A stretch of DNA of 64,000 nt from Caballeronia sp. dw_19. GTDB taxonomy: Bacteria > Pseudomonadota > Gammaproteobacteria > Burkholderiales > Burkholderiaceae. Of the stretch, positions 8,757-17,779 are shown in pieces. The DNA lies in the NCBI RefSeq assembly GCF_018449515.1, contig NZ_JAAVUQ010000017.1, positions 1-64,000 of the forward strand, given 5' to 3'. The notes beneath the pieces were generated by a model. The model was not told where the DNA came from. It ran no database searches and saw only the letters and a program-made list of their open reading frames with translations. Position numbers and translations under genes: made by a program. Positions within the stretch are counted from its first letter, which is position 1. Every line of letters starts with the position of its first letter.

Positions 8757-8853
8757 CCAACGGCATTAAAAGCCGTCGCAATACAAGCACGACTTGTATA
8801 CATCAGGTCCAGGAGACACGTGGGCCATCACGTACCAGGCGTATAAAACAAAA

Positions 8854-9498
8854 ATGGATTCGAAAATCCGGATTATCGTGGCAGACGATCATGCGGTCGT
8901 GCGAGAGGGGATCCGCATCTGGCTTGAGCGGGATCCGCGAGTAAAGGTAGTGGCTACGGCTGCAGATACCGAATCGCTCGCAGACCGGATAGACAGCTTT
9001 CCGTGCGAGGTCGTGATATCCGACATTGGCATGCGGGGTATCAACGGCGAAAACAATGCCATAGCGTATCTACGACGTTTCCTGAGGCAAGCACGGCGGC
9101 CGCGAGTGATCATTGTGACCATGATCGCTCAGCCCCAAATGCTGACAGGGTTGCTGGAACTGGGCGTGGACGGCCTGGTCGACAAGCGCGATTGCATGGA
9201 GGCGCTGAACCAGGCGGTTATCGAGGTGGTCGATGGCGGACGTTTCGTCTCGAAGCACGCGGGGGCGCTCCTGGGCAACGAACTCGTCAATGTCACCGGC
9301 CGCGCCGGCGTACTAAGCGCCCGCGAATGGGAAGTTTTCCAGTTGTACGCGAGCGGCTTGTCGCTGATCAGCATTGCGCAACGCCTGGAGCGCAGCGTGA
9401 AAACCATTGGCACGCAAAGGCGCAGCGCCATGCGTAAGCTTGGGCTGAGAAGCGAGACTGAATTGATCGACTACTTGAGGCAAATTGGCCTCGCATAA
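8854..9498 (+). CDS. LuxR/NarL-family response regulator (third of three)
   Basis: A response regulator of 214 residues from the ATG at 8854 (MDSKIRIIVADDH). The receiver has D11-D12 and acceptor D57, but the usual Met-Pro after it is replaced by Gly-Met-Arg (SDIGMRGINGENN). A Thr in VTMIAQ and the Lys in LVDKRDC are kept. The HTH includes LSAREWEVFQLYASGLSLIS and SVKTIGTQRRSAMRKL. The start is not certain: a TTG at 8794 would add 20 residues, while the best Shine-Dalgarno upstream (AGGAG at 8811-8815) serves an out-of-frame 8-codon mini-ORF (8820-8846). I chose 8854 because the receiver fold begins there, as in the other two. Confidence 0.88.
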   Translation: MDSKIRIIVADDHAVVREGIRIWLERDPRVKVVATAADTESLADRIDSFPCEVVISDIGMRGINGENNAIAYLRRFLRQARRPRVIIVTMIAQPQMLTGLLELGVDGLVDKRDCMEALNQAVIEVVDGGRFVSKHAGALLGNELVNVTGRAGVLSAREWEVFQLYASGLSLISIAQRLERSVKTIGTQRRSAMRKLGLRSETELIDYLRQIGLA

Positions 9499-9739
9499 CG
9501 TCGAAACCACGTTCAAACCACGTTGAAATTCCCTTTCCAACCGACACCACCGGAATCGCATAGGCAACAAACGGACACGCATTGTTTCTCAGAAATGTTT
9601 AGGAATGCTCTGATTAAATAGGTTCGCCTTTCGCTCCAGACTTGAACGCTTTACTTCGCCAACGCGCGTGACCCAGCCAATTTTTTCTGTGCGGTCGGAC
9701 GTGTGTCGGCCGAGGGCGAATTTCAGACGGGGTGACGGG

Positions 9740-10516
9740 ATGTTCAAGAAACTGATAGGCGAGTGCGTGGGAAGCTTTTCGCTTGTCTTCTTCGGCTGCG
9801 GCAGCATCGCACTGGCGAGTGGTAATTTTCGCCCCGACATCGGACTCGTCTGCCAGGCGGTGGTCTTCGGCCTTGCGGCAACCACGCTGGTCTACGTTCT
9901 ACGTCCCGTTTGCGCCGCTCATTTCAATCCCGCGGTTACCGTCGGGTTTGCCGTCGCCAACCGCTTTCCCGTGCGGGACCTGATCCCGGCTATCACTGCT
10001 CAGGTCGGGGGAGCGACCGCCGGCGCGTGGCTCCTATATGTCGTTGCGAGCGCACGCCCGGGTGTCTCGCCCCATCTCATCGCATTCGGCGCCAATGGTT
10101 ACGGGGCTCATTCGCCGGCCGGATATCAGTTGCACGCGGCGCTGATCGTCGAGGCGCTGACGACCTTCGTCTTTGTCCTCGTGAATCTCTGTGTCGAGTC
10201 TGACCGGCAAGCGCGTTTGAGCGGCGCCGTGCTGATCGGGCTGTCGCTGGCGTTGTGTTCGCTGCTCGCCATTCCGGTGACAAATGCGTCTTTGAACCCG
10301 GCTCGTTCCACTGGCGTCGCGCTCGTGGTGGCTGGCTGGCCGCTGGATCAGCTCTGGATGTTTTGGGCGGCGCCCCTTGCGGGCGGCGTGCTGGCAGGCC
10401 TCGTCCATCCCATGCTCCAGCGCGGCGCTTCGAGTAACGGCGAGCCGCTGACACACGTCGGCCGTATCGACGGCGCGCTCGGTATCGACGGCGCGCTCGA
10501 TAAGCAGCTGTCGTAA
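9740..10516 (+). CDS. Aquaporin-like MIP channel with atypical selectivity filter
   Basis: A 258-residue major intrinsic protein that aligns with E. coli AqpZ along its whole length. Both NPA boxes are present: HFNPAVTVG (NPA at 63-65) and SLNPARSTG (186-188), with six predicted helices. The start at 9740 (MFKKLIGECVG) matches AqpZ and is preceded by a GGGGTGACGGG purine-rich stretch. Against the AqpZ sequence as I remember it, the aromatic/arginine filter F43-H174-T183-R189 reads F43-S174-A183-R189 here. Loss of the His and Thr should widen the pore, so transport of something other than, or besides, water is plausible but unproven. It lies between the three regulators and the hybrid kinase on the same strand, 14 bp from the kinase gene, so probably co-transcribed with it. 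Confidence 0.88.
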   Translation: MFKKLIGECVGSFSLVFFGCGSIALASGNFRPDIGLVCQAVVFGLAATTLVYVLRPVCAAHFNPAVTVGFAVANRFPVRDLIPAITAQVGGATAGAWLLYVVASARPGVSPHLIAFGANGYGAHSPAGYQLHAALIVEALTTFVFVLVNLCVESDRQARLSGAVLIGLSLALCSLLAIPVTNASLNPARSTGVALVVAGWPLDQLWMFWAAPLAGGVLAGLVHPMLQRGASSNGEPLTHVGRIDGALGIDGALDKQLS

Positions 10517-10530
10517 CGAGCGCGAACATC

Positions 10531-13500
10531 ATGTCCTCTCCCTCCATCCTCCGTCTGGTTCGCCTGATGACGCTGTTGGTGCTCGTGTGGGCAGCATCGT
10601 GCGTTTCAGCCGGACCCTTGCGTGTTCAACCCGCGAAGCAAACTACGCAAGACAATTCGACGCTGACCCGCGACGAATCCCAGGCTCGCCGCTCAGAACC
10701 CATTCCCGGAAGCACCGGTACCGAACAGCCGCAGACGCTGAGCCTAAGCGCCGACGAACGCGCCTATTTGCACTCGCTGCCGCCTCTTACGCTCGGCGTC
10801 GACGCCAGTTGGGCGCCGTTCACCTATGTGGATTCCAGCGGCGAGTCGAGAGGCATCGCAATGGCATACGCAAGCTATTTGTCGAAGGCGCTGGATATCG
10901 ATCTCGAGCGGCGTGTGTATCAGGACTGGGGCGATGTGTTGAACGCCTTCGCTCGCGGGCAGATCGACATGGTAGCGACTACCGAGCGCGAGACGCCGCG
11001 TCTTGCCGGCGGAATCCCGACCGGCTCTCTGGTGGACTATCCGCTCGTCATGGTCGGGCGGCTGGGCGAACCGGTGATGAAGGGTATAGAGCAGGCGTCA
11101 TCGCGGCGGATCGTCGTGACGGCGCGGCTGGCGGCTAGCGGGCGGCTTGGCAATTTGCCGTCGGGCGCCGCGCTTATCATCGCGCCCAACCTGAATGCCG
11201 CGCTCGACCGCGTGGTCCGGGGCAAGGCGGATCTGTTCGTCGGCGATCTCGTTACTGTCGATATCGCCCTCGCCGCGCGTTATGAGGACGAGTTGAAGAT
11301 CGTCGGGCCGGCCGGCAATTTCGAGCATATGAGCTTCGCGCTGCGTCCGGAATTCGGCCGTCTCGTGCCACTGATCGACCGTGCGTTGAGCGCCATGTCG
11401 GACGCCGACAAACAGAGCATCCTCGCCGTCCGTCGGGCAGCGCTCGACCCGCCGGCAAGCGGCTGGAGTGTCAATGCCATGCGGCTGCTACCGGCGCTGA
11501 TTGCTATTGCCGTGGTGCTGGCGGTCACGTTGAGGGCGTTCGTCCTCCTCCAGCGCGAAATGGCACGGCGCGTGGAAACGGAGCAGCGTCTCGCTACGCA
11601 ACTCAGTTTCCAGCAGACCATGATGGAGGTCGTGCCGTATCCGCTGGTCGCGAAGGATCGGGAGAATCGCTACATCGCGGTGAATCGCGCGTTCGAAAAG
11701 ACGCTCGGGCTGAAGCGCGAGGACATTATCGGACGCACGACGCTCGAGGTTCAGTCGTGGGGGGTTGATAACAGCCAGCGCCTGCATGATCTCGTGGGCA
11801 TGAGTATCGAGCACGGGCGGCGCGAGCAGATCGAAATCACGTTTCACAATCGCGACGGCGCGCTGCGTCACGGGCTCTTCTGGACCGGCGCATTCGCGGC
11901 GGCGAATGGGGCAATGGCGGGTGTCGTCGGCACGATGATCGACATCACGGACATTCGCGACGCGGAAATGCGCGCGCGCGAAAACGAACGCCGCCTGCAC
12001 GACGTCACACGCTCCCTGCCGGCCATCGTGTTTCAGTTGCGGCGCACGAAGGATGGGGCGTACAGCTTCCCGTACATCGGCGGCGATACGCGTCATTTAT
12101 TCGGCACTGATCTCGCGGCGCTCGGCAGCGACCAGGTGGCGGGTCTATCACTGATTCACGCCGACGACAAGCGCGGTCTGGGCGAGGCGATCGAACGTTC
12201 GGCGCTCACGCTGGATCCGGTTCACATGGAGTTTCGCTCGATCGTCGACGAAGGCCGCCACTGGATTCGCGCGCATCTCGTGGCGCACCGCGAGGCGGAC
12301 GGATCGGTGGTCTGGAATGGCTATTGGGTCGACGCCAGTGTCGAGCGCGCGCGGGCCGACGAACTCGCCGCGGCGCGCGATGCGGCGGAAGCGGCCTCCC
12401 GCGCCAAGGATGATTTTCTCGCGATGATGAGCCACGAAATCCGTACCCCCATGAACGGGGTGCTCGGACTGGTGGAGGTCTTCGAGAACACGCCGCTCAA
12501 TCCCGATCAATCGCAGATGCTCGGCATGATCCAGGACTCGGCGAGCGCGTTGCTGCAGATTCTCGACGACCTGCTCGACTATTCGAAGATCGAGGCGGGG
12601 CGTCTCACCATTGAATCCATGCCGATCGACCTGCGTGAACTGGTCGATAACGCCATCGGTTTGCTCGCGGGGCGCGCACACGAAAAAGGATTGCGCGTGC
12701 GGGTGGATGTATCGCCGGATATTGCCGCGAGTTTGCGCGGTGACAGCGTTCGGCTGCGGCAGGTTCTTTTCAATCTGATAAGCAATGCTATCAAGTTCAC
12801 GATGAAAGGCGAGGTCGCGCTGACGGTGAATCTGGTCGACAGCGAGCACGGCGTGCAGACAGTCGAATTGAACGTGGAAGACACAGGGATCGGGATTGCG
12901 GCTGAGGCCCAGGCGAGTCTGTTCGAGCCGTTCGTGCAGGCGGAATCGTCCACTACACGCCGCTTCGGTGGCACGGGCCTCGGGTTGACGATCTGTCGCA
13001 AGCTGGTCGAACTGATGGGCGGAACGCTGGAGCTGCAAAGTCAGGTAGGCGTGGGCACGCGAATGATCGTGCGGCTCGACATGCCGGTCGAAACGGCCAA
13101 CTATCAGATCGATGGCTTGCGGGGCAAGAGCGGGATTATCGCTATCGACGATCAGCGGGTGGCGCGTGCGCTTGTTGACTATGGTCAGGCGCTCGGCCTC
13201 AAGCTGGCAATCCGGTCCAGCGACGACGCCGCGCTGCGTGATCCGCATACCTTCGACGGCATCGATCTCGTGTTTCTCAGCGACACCCATCCGCAAGCGC
13301 TGCCACTGAAAACGCGCGTGATTCACGTCACGGAAAAACCGAAACCCACGGGTTATCGCATTCTGGACAACGACATTCGCGTAAGCGTCAATCCAATCTC
13401 CTGGCGCGGTTTGGGCGCTGCATGCGTGGCCGCGTTGACAGGGTTGCCGCAACTTGTCTCGCGTGCAACGCGCGGTATCGATACAAACAACGAGCCGCCC

Positions 13501-14304
13501 GATCGCGAGCGCGCAATCCGCATGGGGCGGCTTGTGCTCGTCGCGGAAGATCATCCCGTGAATCAGGAACTGATCCGCCATCAACTGGCGCTGCTGGGCT
13601 TTGCGTGCGACGTGGTGCAGGACGGCGTGGAGGCGCTCGCGGCGCTCAAGCAGACGCACTACGGCTTCCTCATCACCGATTGCCACATGCCGAACATGAC
13701 CGGCTATGAACTGGCGCGGCGCGTGCGCGCGAGCGAACTGGGGTTGTCGAAGAGATTGCCGATCCTGGGCATTACCGCGAGCACGGCGCCCGAGGAGTTG
13801 TCCATGTGCCGCGACGCCGGCATGGACGACTGCTTCATCAAGCCCACGCGGCTCGTCACGTTGCGCGACCATTTGAATCGATGGCGTGTCATGGACAGCG
13901 CATCGGCGGCGCCGGAACCGGTTGTTGTCGAGGAGCAGGATGTTGATACCTTCGACGCAGAAACCGATGAGATCGATCTGGACTACATGACGCAACTCTG
14001 GGGCAGCGGGACCACGGTCAAGGCGTTGCTCGACGCATTCGTGTCGTCATTCCGTGATGATCTCGACACGCTCAGAACCTTGCTCAATGGCGGCAGCGTG
14101 GCGCAGTTGCGCGAGTGGCATCACCGGGTGATCGGAGCGGCCAGTATTTTGCACTACCGGCCGTTGCAGATTGCCCTCGACAGGTTCCGACGTGATCTCG
14201 TCGACAAACCGGACGGCCTTCGCCGCCAGGATGGCGCAGCGCTGATCGTGCGCTGCGAGGTTCTACTCGAGCGGATTGAAGCGCAACGCGCGGAGATGGC
14301 GTGA
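10531..14304 (+). CDS. BvgS/EvgS-like hybrid sensor histidine kinase
   Basis: A 1257-residue membrane phosphorelay kinase. Order of parts: signal peptide (about 1-28); one periplasmic SBP_bac_3/Venus-flytrap domain (about 80-305) opening with LGVDASWAPFTYVD; transmembrane helix (about 318-340); two PAS-like domains (about 353-475 and 490-605); HisKA with H635 in MMSHEIRTPM; HATPase with N box, DTGIGI and GGTGLGLTICRKL; a degenerate receiver-like segment (about 865-985); a true receiver with D1050 in ITDCHMPNMTG; and a C-terminal HPt with likely H1198 in HHRVIGAA. This is the BvgS/EvgS plan with a single flytrap domain. The three NarL-type regulators upstream are the obvious phosphate acceptors. 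Ligand unknown; flytrap domains of this class bind small molecules such as amino acids. Confidence 0.93.
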   Translation: MSSPSILRLVRLMTLLVLVWAASCVSAGPLRVQPAKQTTQDNSTLTRDESQARRSEPIPGSTGTEQPQTLSLSADERAYLHSLPPLTLGVDASWAPFTYVDSSGESRGIAMAYASYLSKALDIDLERRVYQDWGDVLNAFARGQIDMVATTERETPRLAGGIPTGSLVDYPLVMVGRLGEPVMKGIEQASSRRIVVTARLAASGRLGNLPSGAALIIAPNLNAALDRVVRGKADLFVGDLVTVDIALAARYEDELKIVGPAGNFEHMSFALRPEFGRLVPLIDRALSAMSDADKQSILAVRRAALDPPASGWSVNAMRLLPALIAIAVVLAVTLRAFVLLQREMARRVETEQRLATQLSFQQTMMEVVPYPLVAKDRENRYIAVNRAFEKTLGLKREDIIGRTTLEVQSWGVDNSQRLHDLVGMSIEHGRREQIEITFHNRDGALRHGLFWTGAFAAANGAMAGVVGTMIDITDIRDAEMRARENERRLHDVTRSLPAIVFQLRRTKDGAYSFPYIGGDTRHLFGTDLAALGSDQVAGLSLIHADDKRGLGEAIERSALTLDPVHMEFRSIVDEGRHWIRAHLVAHREADGSVVWNGYWVDASVERARADELAAARDAAEAASRAKDDFLAMMSHEIRTPMNGVLGLVEVFENTPLNPDQSQMLGMIQDSASALLQILDDLLDYSKIEAGRLTIESMPIDLRELVDNAIGLLAGRAHEKGLRVRVDVSPDIAASLRGDSVRLRQVLFNLISNAIKFTMKGEVALTVNLVDSEHGVQTVELNVEDTGIGIAAEAQASLFEPFVQAESSTTRRFGGTGLGLTICRKLVELMGGTLELQSQVGVGTRMIVRLDMPVETANYQIDGLRGKSGIIAIDDQRVARALVDYGQALGLKLAIRSSDDAALRDPHTFDGIDLVFLSDTHPQALPLKTRVIHVTEKPKPTGYRILDNDIRVSVNPISWRGLGAACVAALTGLPQLVSRATRGIDTNNEPPDRERAIRMGRLVLVAEDHPVNQELIRHQLALLGFACDVVQDGVEALAALKQTHYGFLITDCHMPNMTGYELARRVRASELGLSKRLPILGITASTAPEELSMCRDAGMDDCFIKPTRLVTLRDHLNRWRVMDSASAAPEPVVVEEQDVDTFDAETDEIDLDYMTQLWGSGTTVKALLDAFVSSFRDDLDTLRTLLNGGSVAQLREWHHRVIGAASILHYRPLQIALDRFRRDLVDKPDGLRRQDGAALIVRCEVLLERIEAQRAEMA

Positions 14305-14408
14305 TGTTTGCGGATTGGGGCGTTAGTCTGGTGCTGCAGCACCGGTCTTCTTGCCGGCGGCTAAACGCATGGTGATCGAGCGCTGAAGTTTCAACCAGGC
14401 GCTGCAAA

Positions 14409-14453
14409 CAAAACGGGCCAATTTCAACGCAGATTGGAATCGGCCCGTTTGTT
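14409..14453. terminator. Likely bidirectional terminator between kinase and LysR genes
   Basis: AAACGGGCC ... GGCCCGTTT forms a 9-bp stem with an extra CCAAT/ATTGG inner pairing. A-rich and T-rich flanks lie on both sides, between two convergent genes. Confidence 0.7.
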
Positions 14454-14478
14454 CGTCATGCCTGCGTTTTCAAGCCCG

Positions 14479-15399
14479 TTAAAACAAGGCGTTCATCGCC
14501 GTGTCTTTCCTGAAATGTGCGAGCGCGAAATCAACAAACGAACGCGTTTTTGCGGACACGTGACGGCGTCCTGGATACACCAGCGAGACTTCCTTGTCCG
14601 CGTTACTTACCGCGTAGTCAGTGAGCAACCGCACGAGCGTGCCCTGTTCAAGATCGTCTGCGACATGGCTTTCCGGCAGTGCCGTGACGCCCATGCCGGA
14701 CAGCGCGGCTTGTCGAAGCATTTGCGAATTGTTGACCGTGTAATCCGGATCGATGACGATATCCTCGTCCTCACCGGTCGCGCCCGTGAACGACCACGTG
14801 GACCCGTGTATGTCCGCTGACGGCGACAGGAACGCGTGAGCGGCCAGATCAGCGGGCCGCAGCGGTACGCCGTGTTTCGCGAGGTAATCCGGTGCGGCCA
14901 CGATGACCGGCGTCACCTTGAACAAGGGCCGATTGATCAACGTGCCGCTGTTCACCATGCGCGGCACGACAATACCAACGTCGAAACCCTCATCCACCAG
15001 ATCCACTGGCCGATGCAGCAGCGTGAGACGCAGTTTCACGTTGGGAAACGCGTCGCGATACTCACACAGCAGCGGCGTGAGTCCGAACAGTGAGAACGAC
15101 GCCGATGCCACGAGCTTCAGCGTGCCCGAAGGATCGAACGATGTTTGCGAGACCGTCGATTCAATCGACTCGACCTGTTCTATCACCGCCCGGCAGCCTT
15201 CGGCGTACGACGCGCCGGCTTCGGTGAGCGACACGCTTCGCGTCGTGCGGTTGAGCAGTCGCGTATTGAGGTGCGCCTCGAGCAACGCGACGTAACGCGT
15301 GATGACAGCGTTCGATAAATCGAGCGCAGCCGCAGCCCGGCCGAATGACCCGGTTTCAGCGACTTTCACGAAGACGCGCATGGCTTGAAGATGATTCAT
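14479..15399 (-). CDS. LysR-family transcriptional regulator
   Basis: A 306-residue LysR-type regulator from the ATG at 15399 (MNHLQAMRVFVKVAETGSF). The N-terminal winged helix-turn-helix (about 1-60) contains GSFGRAAAALDLSNAVITRY and RLLNRTTRSVSLTEAG. The rest is the two-lobed effector-binding domain, starting near GTLKLVASASFSLFG. An upstream in-frame ATG at 15417 would add six residues (FIGWS) not typical of the family. It resembles the large CrgA/YafC group. The nearest divergent gene is the porin at 15876, whose control it might exercise, but the 476-bp gap makes this uncertain. The effector is unknown. Confidence 0.9.
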   Translation of the reverse strand: MNHLQAMRVFVKVAETGSFGRAAAALDLSNAVITRYVALLEAHLNTRLLNRTTRSVSLTEAGASYAEGCRAVIEQVESIESTVSQTSFDPSGTLKLVASASFSLFGLTPLLCEYRDAFPNVKLRLTLLHRPVDLVDEGFDVGIVVPRMVNSGTLINRPLFKVTPVIVAAPDYLAKHGVPLRPADLAAHAFLSPSADIHGSTWSFTGATGEDEDIVIDPDYTVNNSQMLRQAALSGMGVTALPESHVADDLEQGTLVRLLTDYAVSNADKEVSLVYPGRRHVSAKTRSFVDFALAHFRKDTAMNALF

Positions 15400-15875
15400 T
15401 GACCAACCGATGAACAAAGAGTCGCCCCGTGTATGTCACGCCTCGGGGCCGAAAAAAGACACGAGTGAGGGCGCTCTTTCTCAAGCCTCACTCGCGTGCG
15501 CGATGCTAATGCGGTGGGATTGTCGGTGAAATAGGAATAAGACGAAAGCCGATGAAAGCGCGTTTGTGTCGCGCAGTTGCTACTGTCGCAACTCTGCAAC
15601 GCGTTCAACTAATTAGGTATCCAGAGGTTAATTCGAGATAACACGAATGCCTGACGGAACAAGCGTTTGAGCGAAAACGAACCCCATTTTTCGACTTATT
15701 CAAAAAGCCTTTTGTGTGCGTCTTGATGGTTGGGTTAAAAGCCAGCGCCCTAAACTTTGTTTCAGCCGAATCACGGTGTCCGGTGAAGACCGGAAACGAG
15801 TCGCCTTGGTGTTACGCAGGAAGGCGTCGCGTTATGCAACCAGTCGAGTCGTTAGACTCATTAAAGGGATCACAC
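15400..15875. other. Intergenic region upstream of the porin
   Basis: A 476-bp non-coding stretch between divergent genes. Positions 15600-15700 are comparatively AT-rich, as expected for a strong porin promoter, but I could not settle on a -35/-10 pair. A small hairpin (TCCGG-N6-CCGGA, about 15779-15794) lies in the presumed long leader. The porin ribosome-binding site AAAGGGA ends 6 bp before its ATG. Confidence 0.4.
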
Positions 15876-17039
15876 ATGAAAAAGACTCTGATCGTCGCGG
15901 CCGTTGCCGCTTCTTTTGCGACCGCCGCAAATGCGCAGAGCAGCGTTACGTTGTACGGCCTTATCGATGCTGGTTTCAGCTATGTGAACAATGAAGCTGC
16001 TACGAACGTTGCCAAGGGCAGCGCTGCAGCATTCCGCCTGTCGAGCGGCAACCTCAACGGCAGCCGTTGGGGCCTGAGGGGCACGGAAGACCTCGGTGGC
16101 GGCATGAAGGCAATCTTCACGTTGGAAAGCGGTTTCAGCATGGGCGATGGTTCGGCGCTTCAAAAGCAGAACGGCGGCACCAACGGTACTGAGTTCGGTC
16201 GTCAGGCATTCGCAGGTATCTCGACTGCTCAGTTCGGCACGGTAACGTTGGGTCGTCAGTACGACTCCGTAGTCGACTATCTTGCCCCAATGACGGCTAC
16301 CGGTAGCTGGGGTGGTACGTACTTCGCGCATCCGTTCGACAATGACAACACGCAGAACTCGTTCCGCGTCAACAATTCGGTCAAGTACCAAAGCGCGAAC
16401 TACTCCGGCTTCACGTTTGGCGGTCTGTATGGCTTCTCGAACCAGGCTGGTGGATTCGGTAACAACCGTGCGTACAGCGCTGGCGCACAGTACGCAAACG
16501 GTCCGTTCAAGATTGCAGCGGCTTACCTGCAACTGCAAAATCCTGATTCCAACCTCGCTGGCGGTGCGATGACGGACAACGGCGCTGGGACGAACCTGGT
16601 GGCACAAAGTGCGGGCGCGTCAGTGCAGACGCAACGCACGTACGGTGTTGGCGGCAACTACGCGATCGGGCCGGTGACGGTTGGCGGTGCATGGACGCAA
16701 AGCCGCTTCCAGTTCGCGGTAGGCGATTCCACTGCGCGCTTCAACAACTATGAAGTGAATGCACGTTATGCACTGACGCCGGCATTGGCACTTGGCGCCG
16801 CGTATACGTACACCGACGTGAAGGGTTACACCGCCGGTCCGAACAACAACGACCACATGAAGTTCCATCAGTTTGGCTTGCAGACGGACTATTCGTTGTC
16901 GAAGCGTACGGACATCTATGCTGAAGGCATCGTTCAGCTTGGTAAGCAAGGTGCTGAAGCGCAGATTTATGGCACGAACGCCAACTCGGTTCACGGCAAC
17001 CAGGTTGTGGTATCGACGGGTATCCGTCACCGCTTCTAA
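15876..17039 (+). CDS. Gram-negative porin (OmpC/OpcP-like trimeric beta-barrel)
   Basis: A 387-residue outer-membrane general porin of the type common in Burkholderiaceae. It has a signal peptide MKKTLIVAAVAASFATAANA with cleavage before QSSVTLYGLIDAGF. Repeated amphipathic beta strands with alternating aromatic residues follow. Typical porin motifs are visible, such as GSRWGLRGTEDLGGGMKAIF and FGRQAFAGI. The C-terminal residue is Phe in a VSTGIRHRF closing strand recognised by the BAM complex. An open frame extends upstream to 15714, but the signal peptide and the AAAGGGA site fix the start at 15876. It is followed by an intrinsic terminator, so monocistronic. Codon usage is notably less GC-biased (many GGT/GCT/AAC codons), as is usual for highly expressed genes. 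Confidence 0.96.
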   Translation: MKKTLIVAAVAASFATAANAQSSVTLYGLIDAGFSYVNNEAATNVAKGSAAAFRLSSGNLNGSRWGLRGTEDLGGGMKAIFTLESGFSMGDGSALQKQNGGTNGTEFGRQAFAGISTAQFGTVTLGRQYDSVVDYLAPMTATGSWGGTYFAHPFDNDNTQNSFRVNNSVKYQSANYSGFTFGGLYGFSNQAGGFGNNRAYSAGAQYANGPFKIAAAYLQLQNPDSNLAGGAMTDNGAGTNLVAQSAGASVQTQRTYGVGGNYAIGPVTVGGAWTQSRFQFAVGDSTARFNNYEVNARYALTPALALGAAYTYTDVKGYTAGPNNNDHMKFHQFGLQTDYSLSKRTDIYAEGIVQLGKQGAEAQIYGTNANSVHGNQVVVSTGIRHRF

Positions 17040-17064
17040 ATTGCTGAAAGTTTGATGTTGTAAC

Positions 17065-17092
17065 GAAAAGGCGCCGCAAGGCGCCTTTTCGC
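17065..17092 (+). terminator. Intrinsic terminator after the porin
   Basis: GAAAAGGCGCC - GCAA - GGCGCCTTTTC, a near-perfect palindrome with T-run, 25 bp after the porin stop. Confidence 0.9.
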
Positions 17093-17216
17093 ATTTCCAG
17101 CCCGGTATCGGCTACCCGGGTTCATGGGTAAAGGCTTGACAAGCAAAATGCACTACCATGGCGCGTCGATGAGCAGACGACTCGTCCGCTCGTCAGTCAC
17201 CCAGGGGAGAGCAAAC

Positions 17217-17678
17217 ATGTTCACGAGATTTCGTCTGCGTAACAGCGTGTTGGGTTTGAGCATGGTGTTGATGTCGTCTGTCGCGACAATCGCGTCAAGC
17301 TCAGCTTTCGCCGATACCGTCGCTTTGCAAGCGAACCTGCAACCGTCGAGTGAAGTGCCGCCGCGCGTGAGCAAGGGTCATGGGGTGCTGAAAGCCACCT
17401 TCGACACCACCACGAAGACGCTGCAGTGGACCGTGACGTACGCTGACTTGTCGGGTCCCGCGACCATGGCCCATTTCCACGGCCCCGCGCCCGTGGGGCA
17501 GAACGCGAAGGTGCAGGTTGCTATCGACAAGAACGCGCTGCCCAGTCCAATCGCCGGCCAGGCCACGCTTTCTGAGCAACAGTCCACCGACCTGATGGCC
17601 GGGCAGTACTACTTCAATATCCACACCGAGAAGAACCCGACCGGAGAGATTCGCGGCCAGGTAATGCCGGCGAACTGA
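17217..17678 (+). CDS. CHRD domain protein, exported
   Basis: A 153-residue secreted protein. An N-terminal signal peptide (hydrophobic run VLGLSMVLMSSVATIASSSAFA) should be cleaved before DTVALQANLQPS. The mature part is one CHRD domain (about 35-150), recognisable by EVPP, the HFHGPAPVGQNA loop and the closing YYFNIHTEKNPTGEIRGQV. CHRD domains were named after chordin and occur in many bacterial exported proteins of unknown job. The ATG at 17217 follows a strong AGGGGAGA site; the open frame begins earlier (17124) but the upstream part has no coding character. No neighbour suggests a pathway. Confidence 0.9.
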   Translation: MFTRFRLRNSVLGLSMVLMSSVATIASSSAFADTVALQANLQPSSEVPPRVSKGHGVLKATFDTTTKTLQWTVTYADLSGPATMAHFHGPAPVGQNAKVQVAIDKNALPSPIAGQATLSEQQSTDLMAGQYYFNIHTEKNPTGEIRGQVMPAN

Positions 17679-17779
17679 CAAGGCGTTTGGTTTGCAGGAC
17701 ACGCGCTGCGGCCTTCTCTTCTCTATACACGGCTTCGCGAACGATCGTACTATTGACGTTCATCGAAAGAGGAGTCGCT

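Noticed and set aside
12148..13995. 615-codon minus-strand frame opposite the hybrid kinase
   Set aside because: Antisense shadow of the kinase; no motif and atypical composition.
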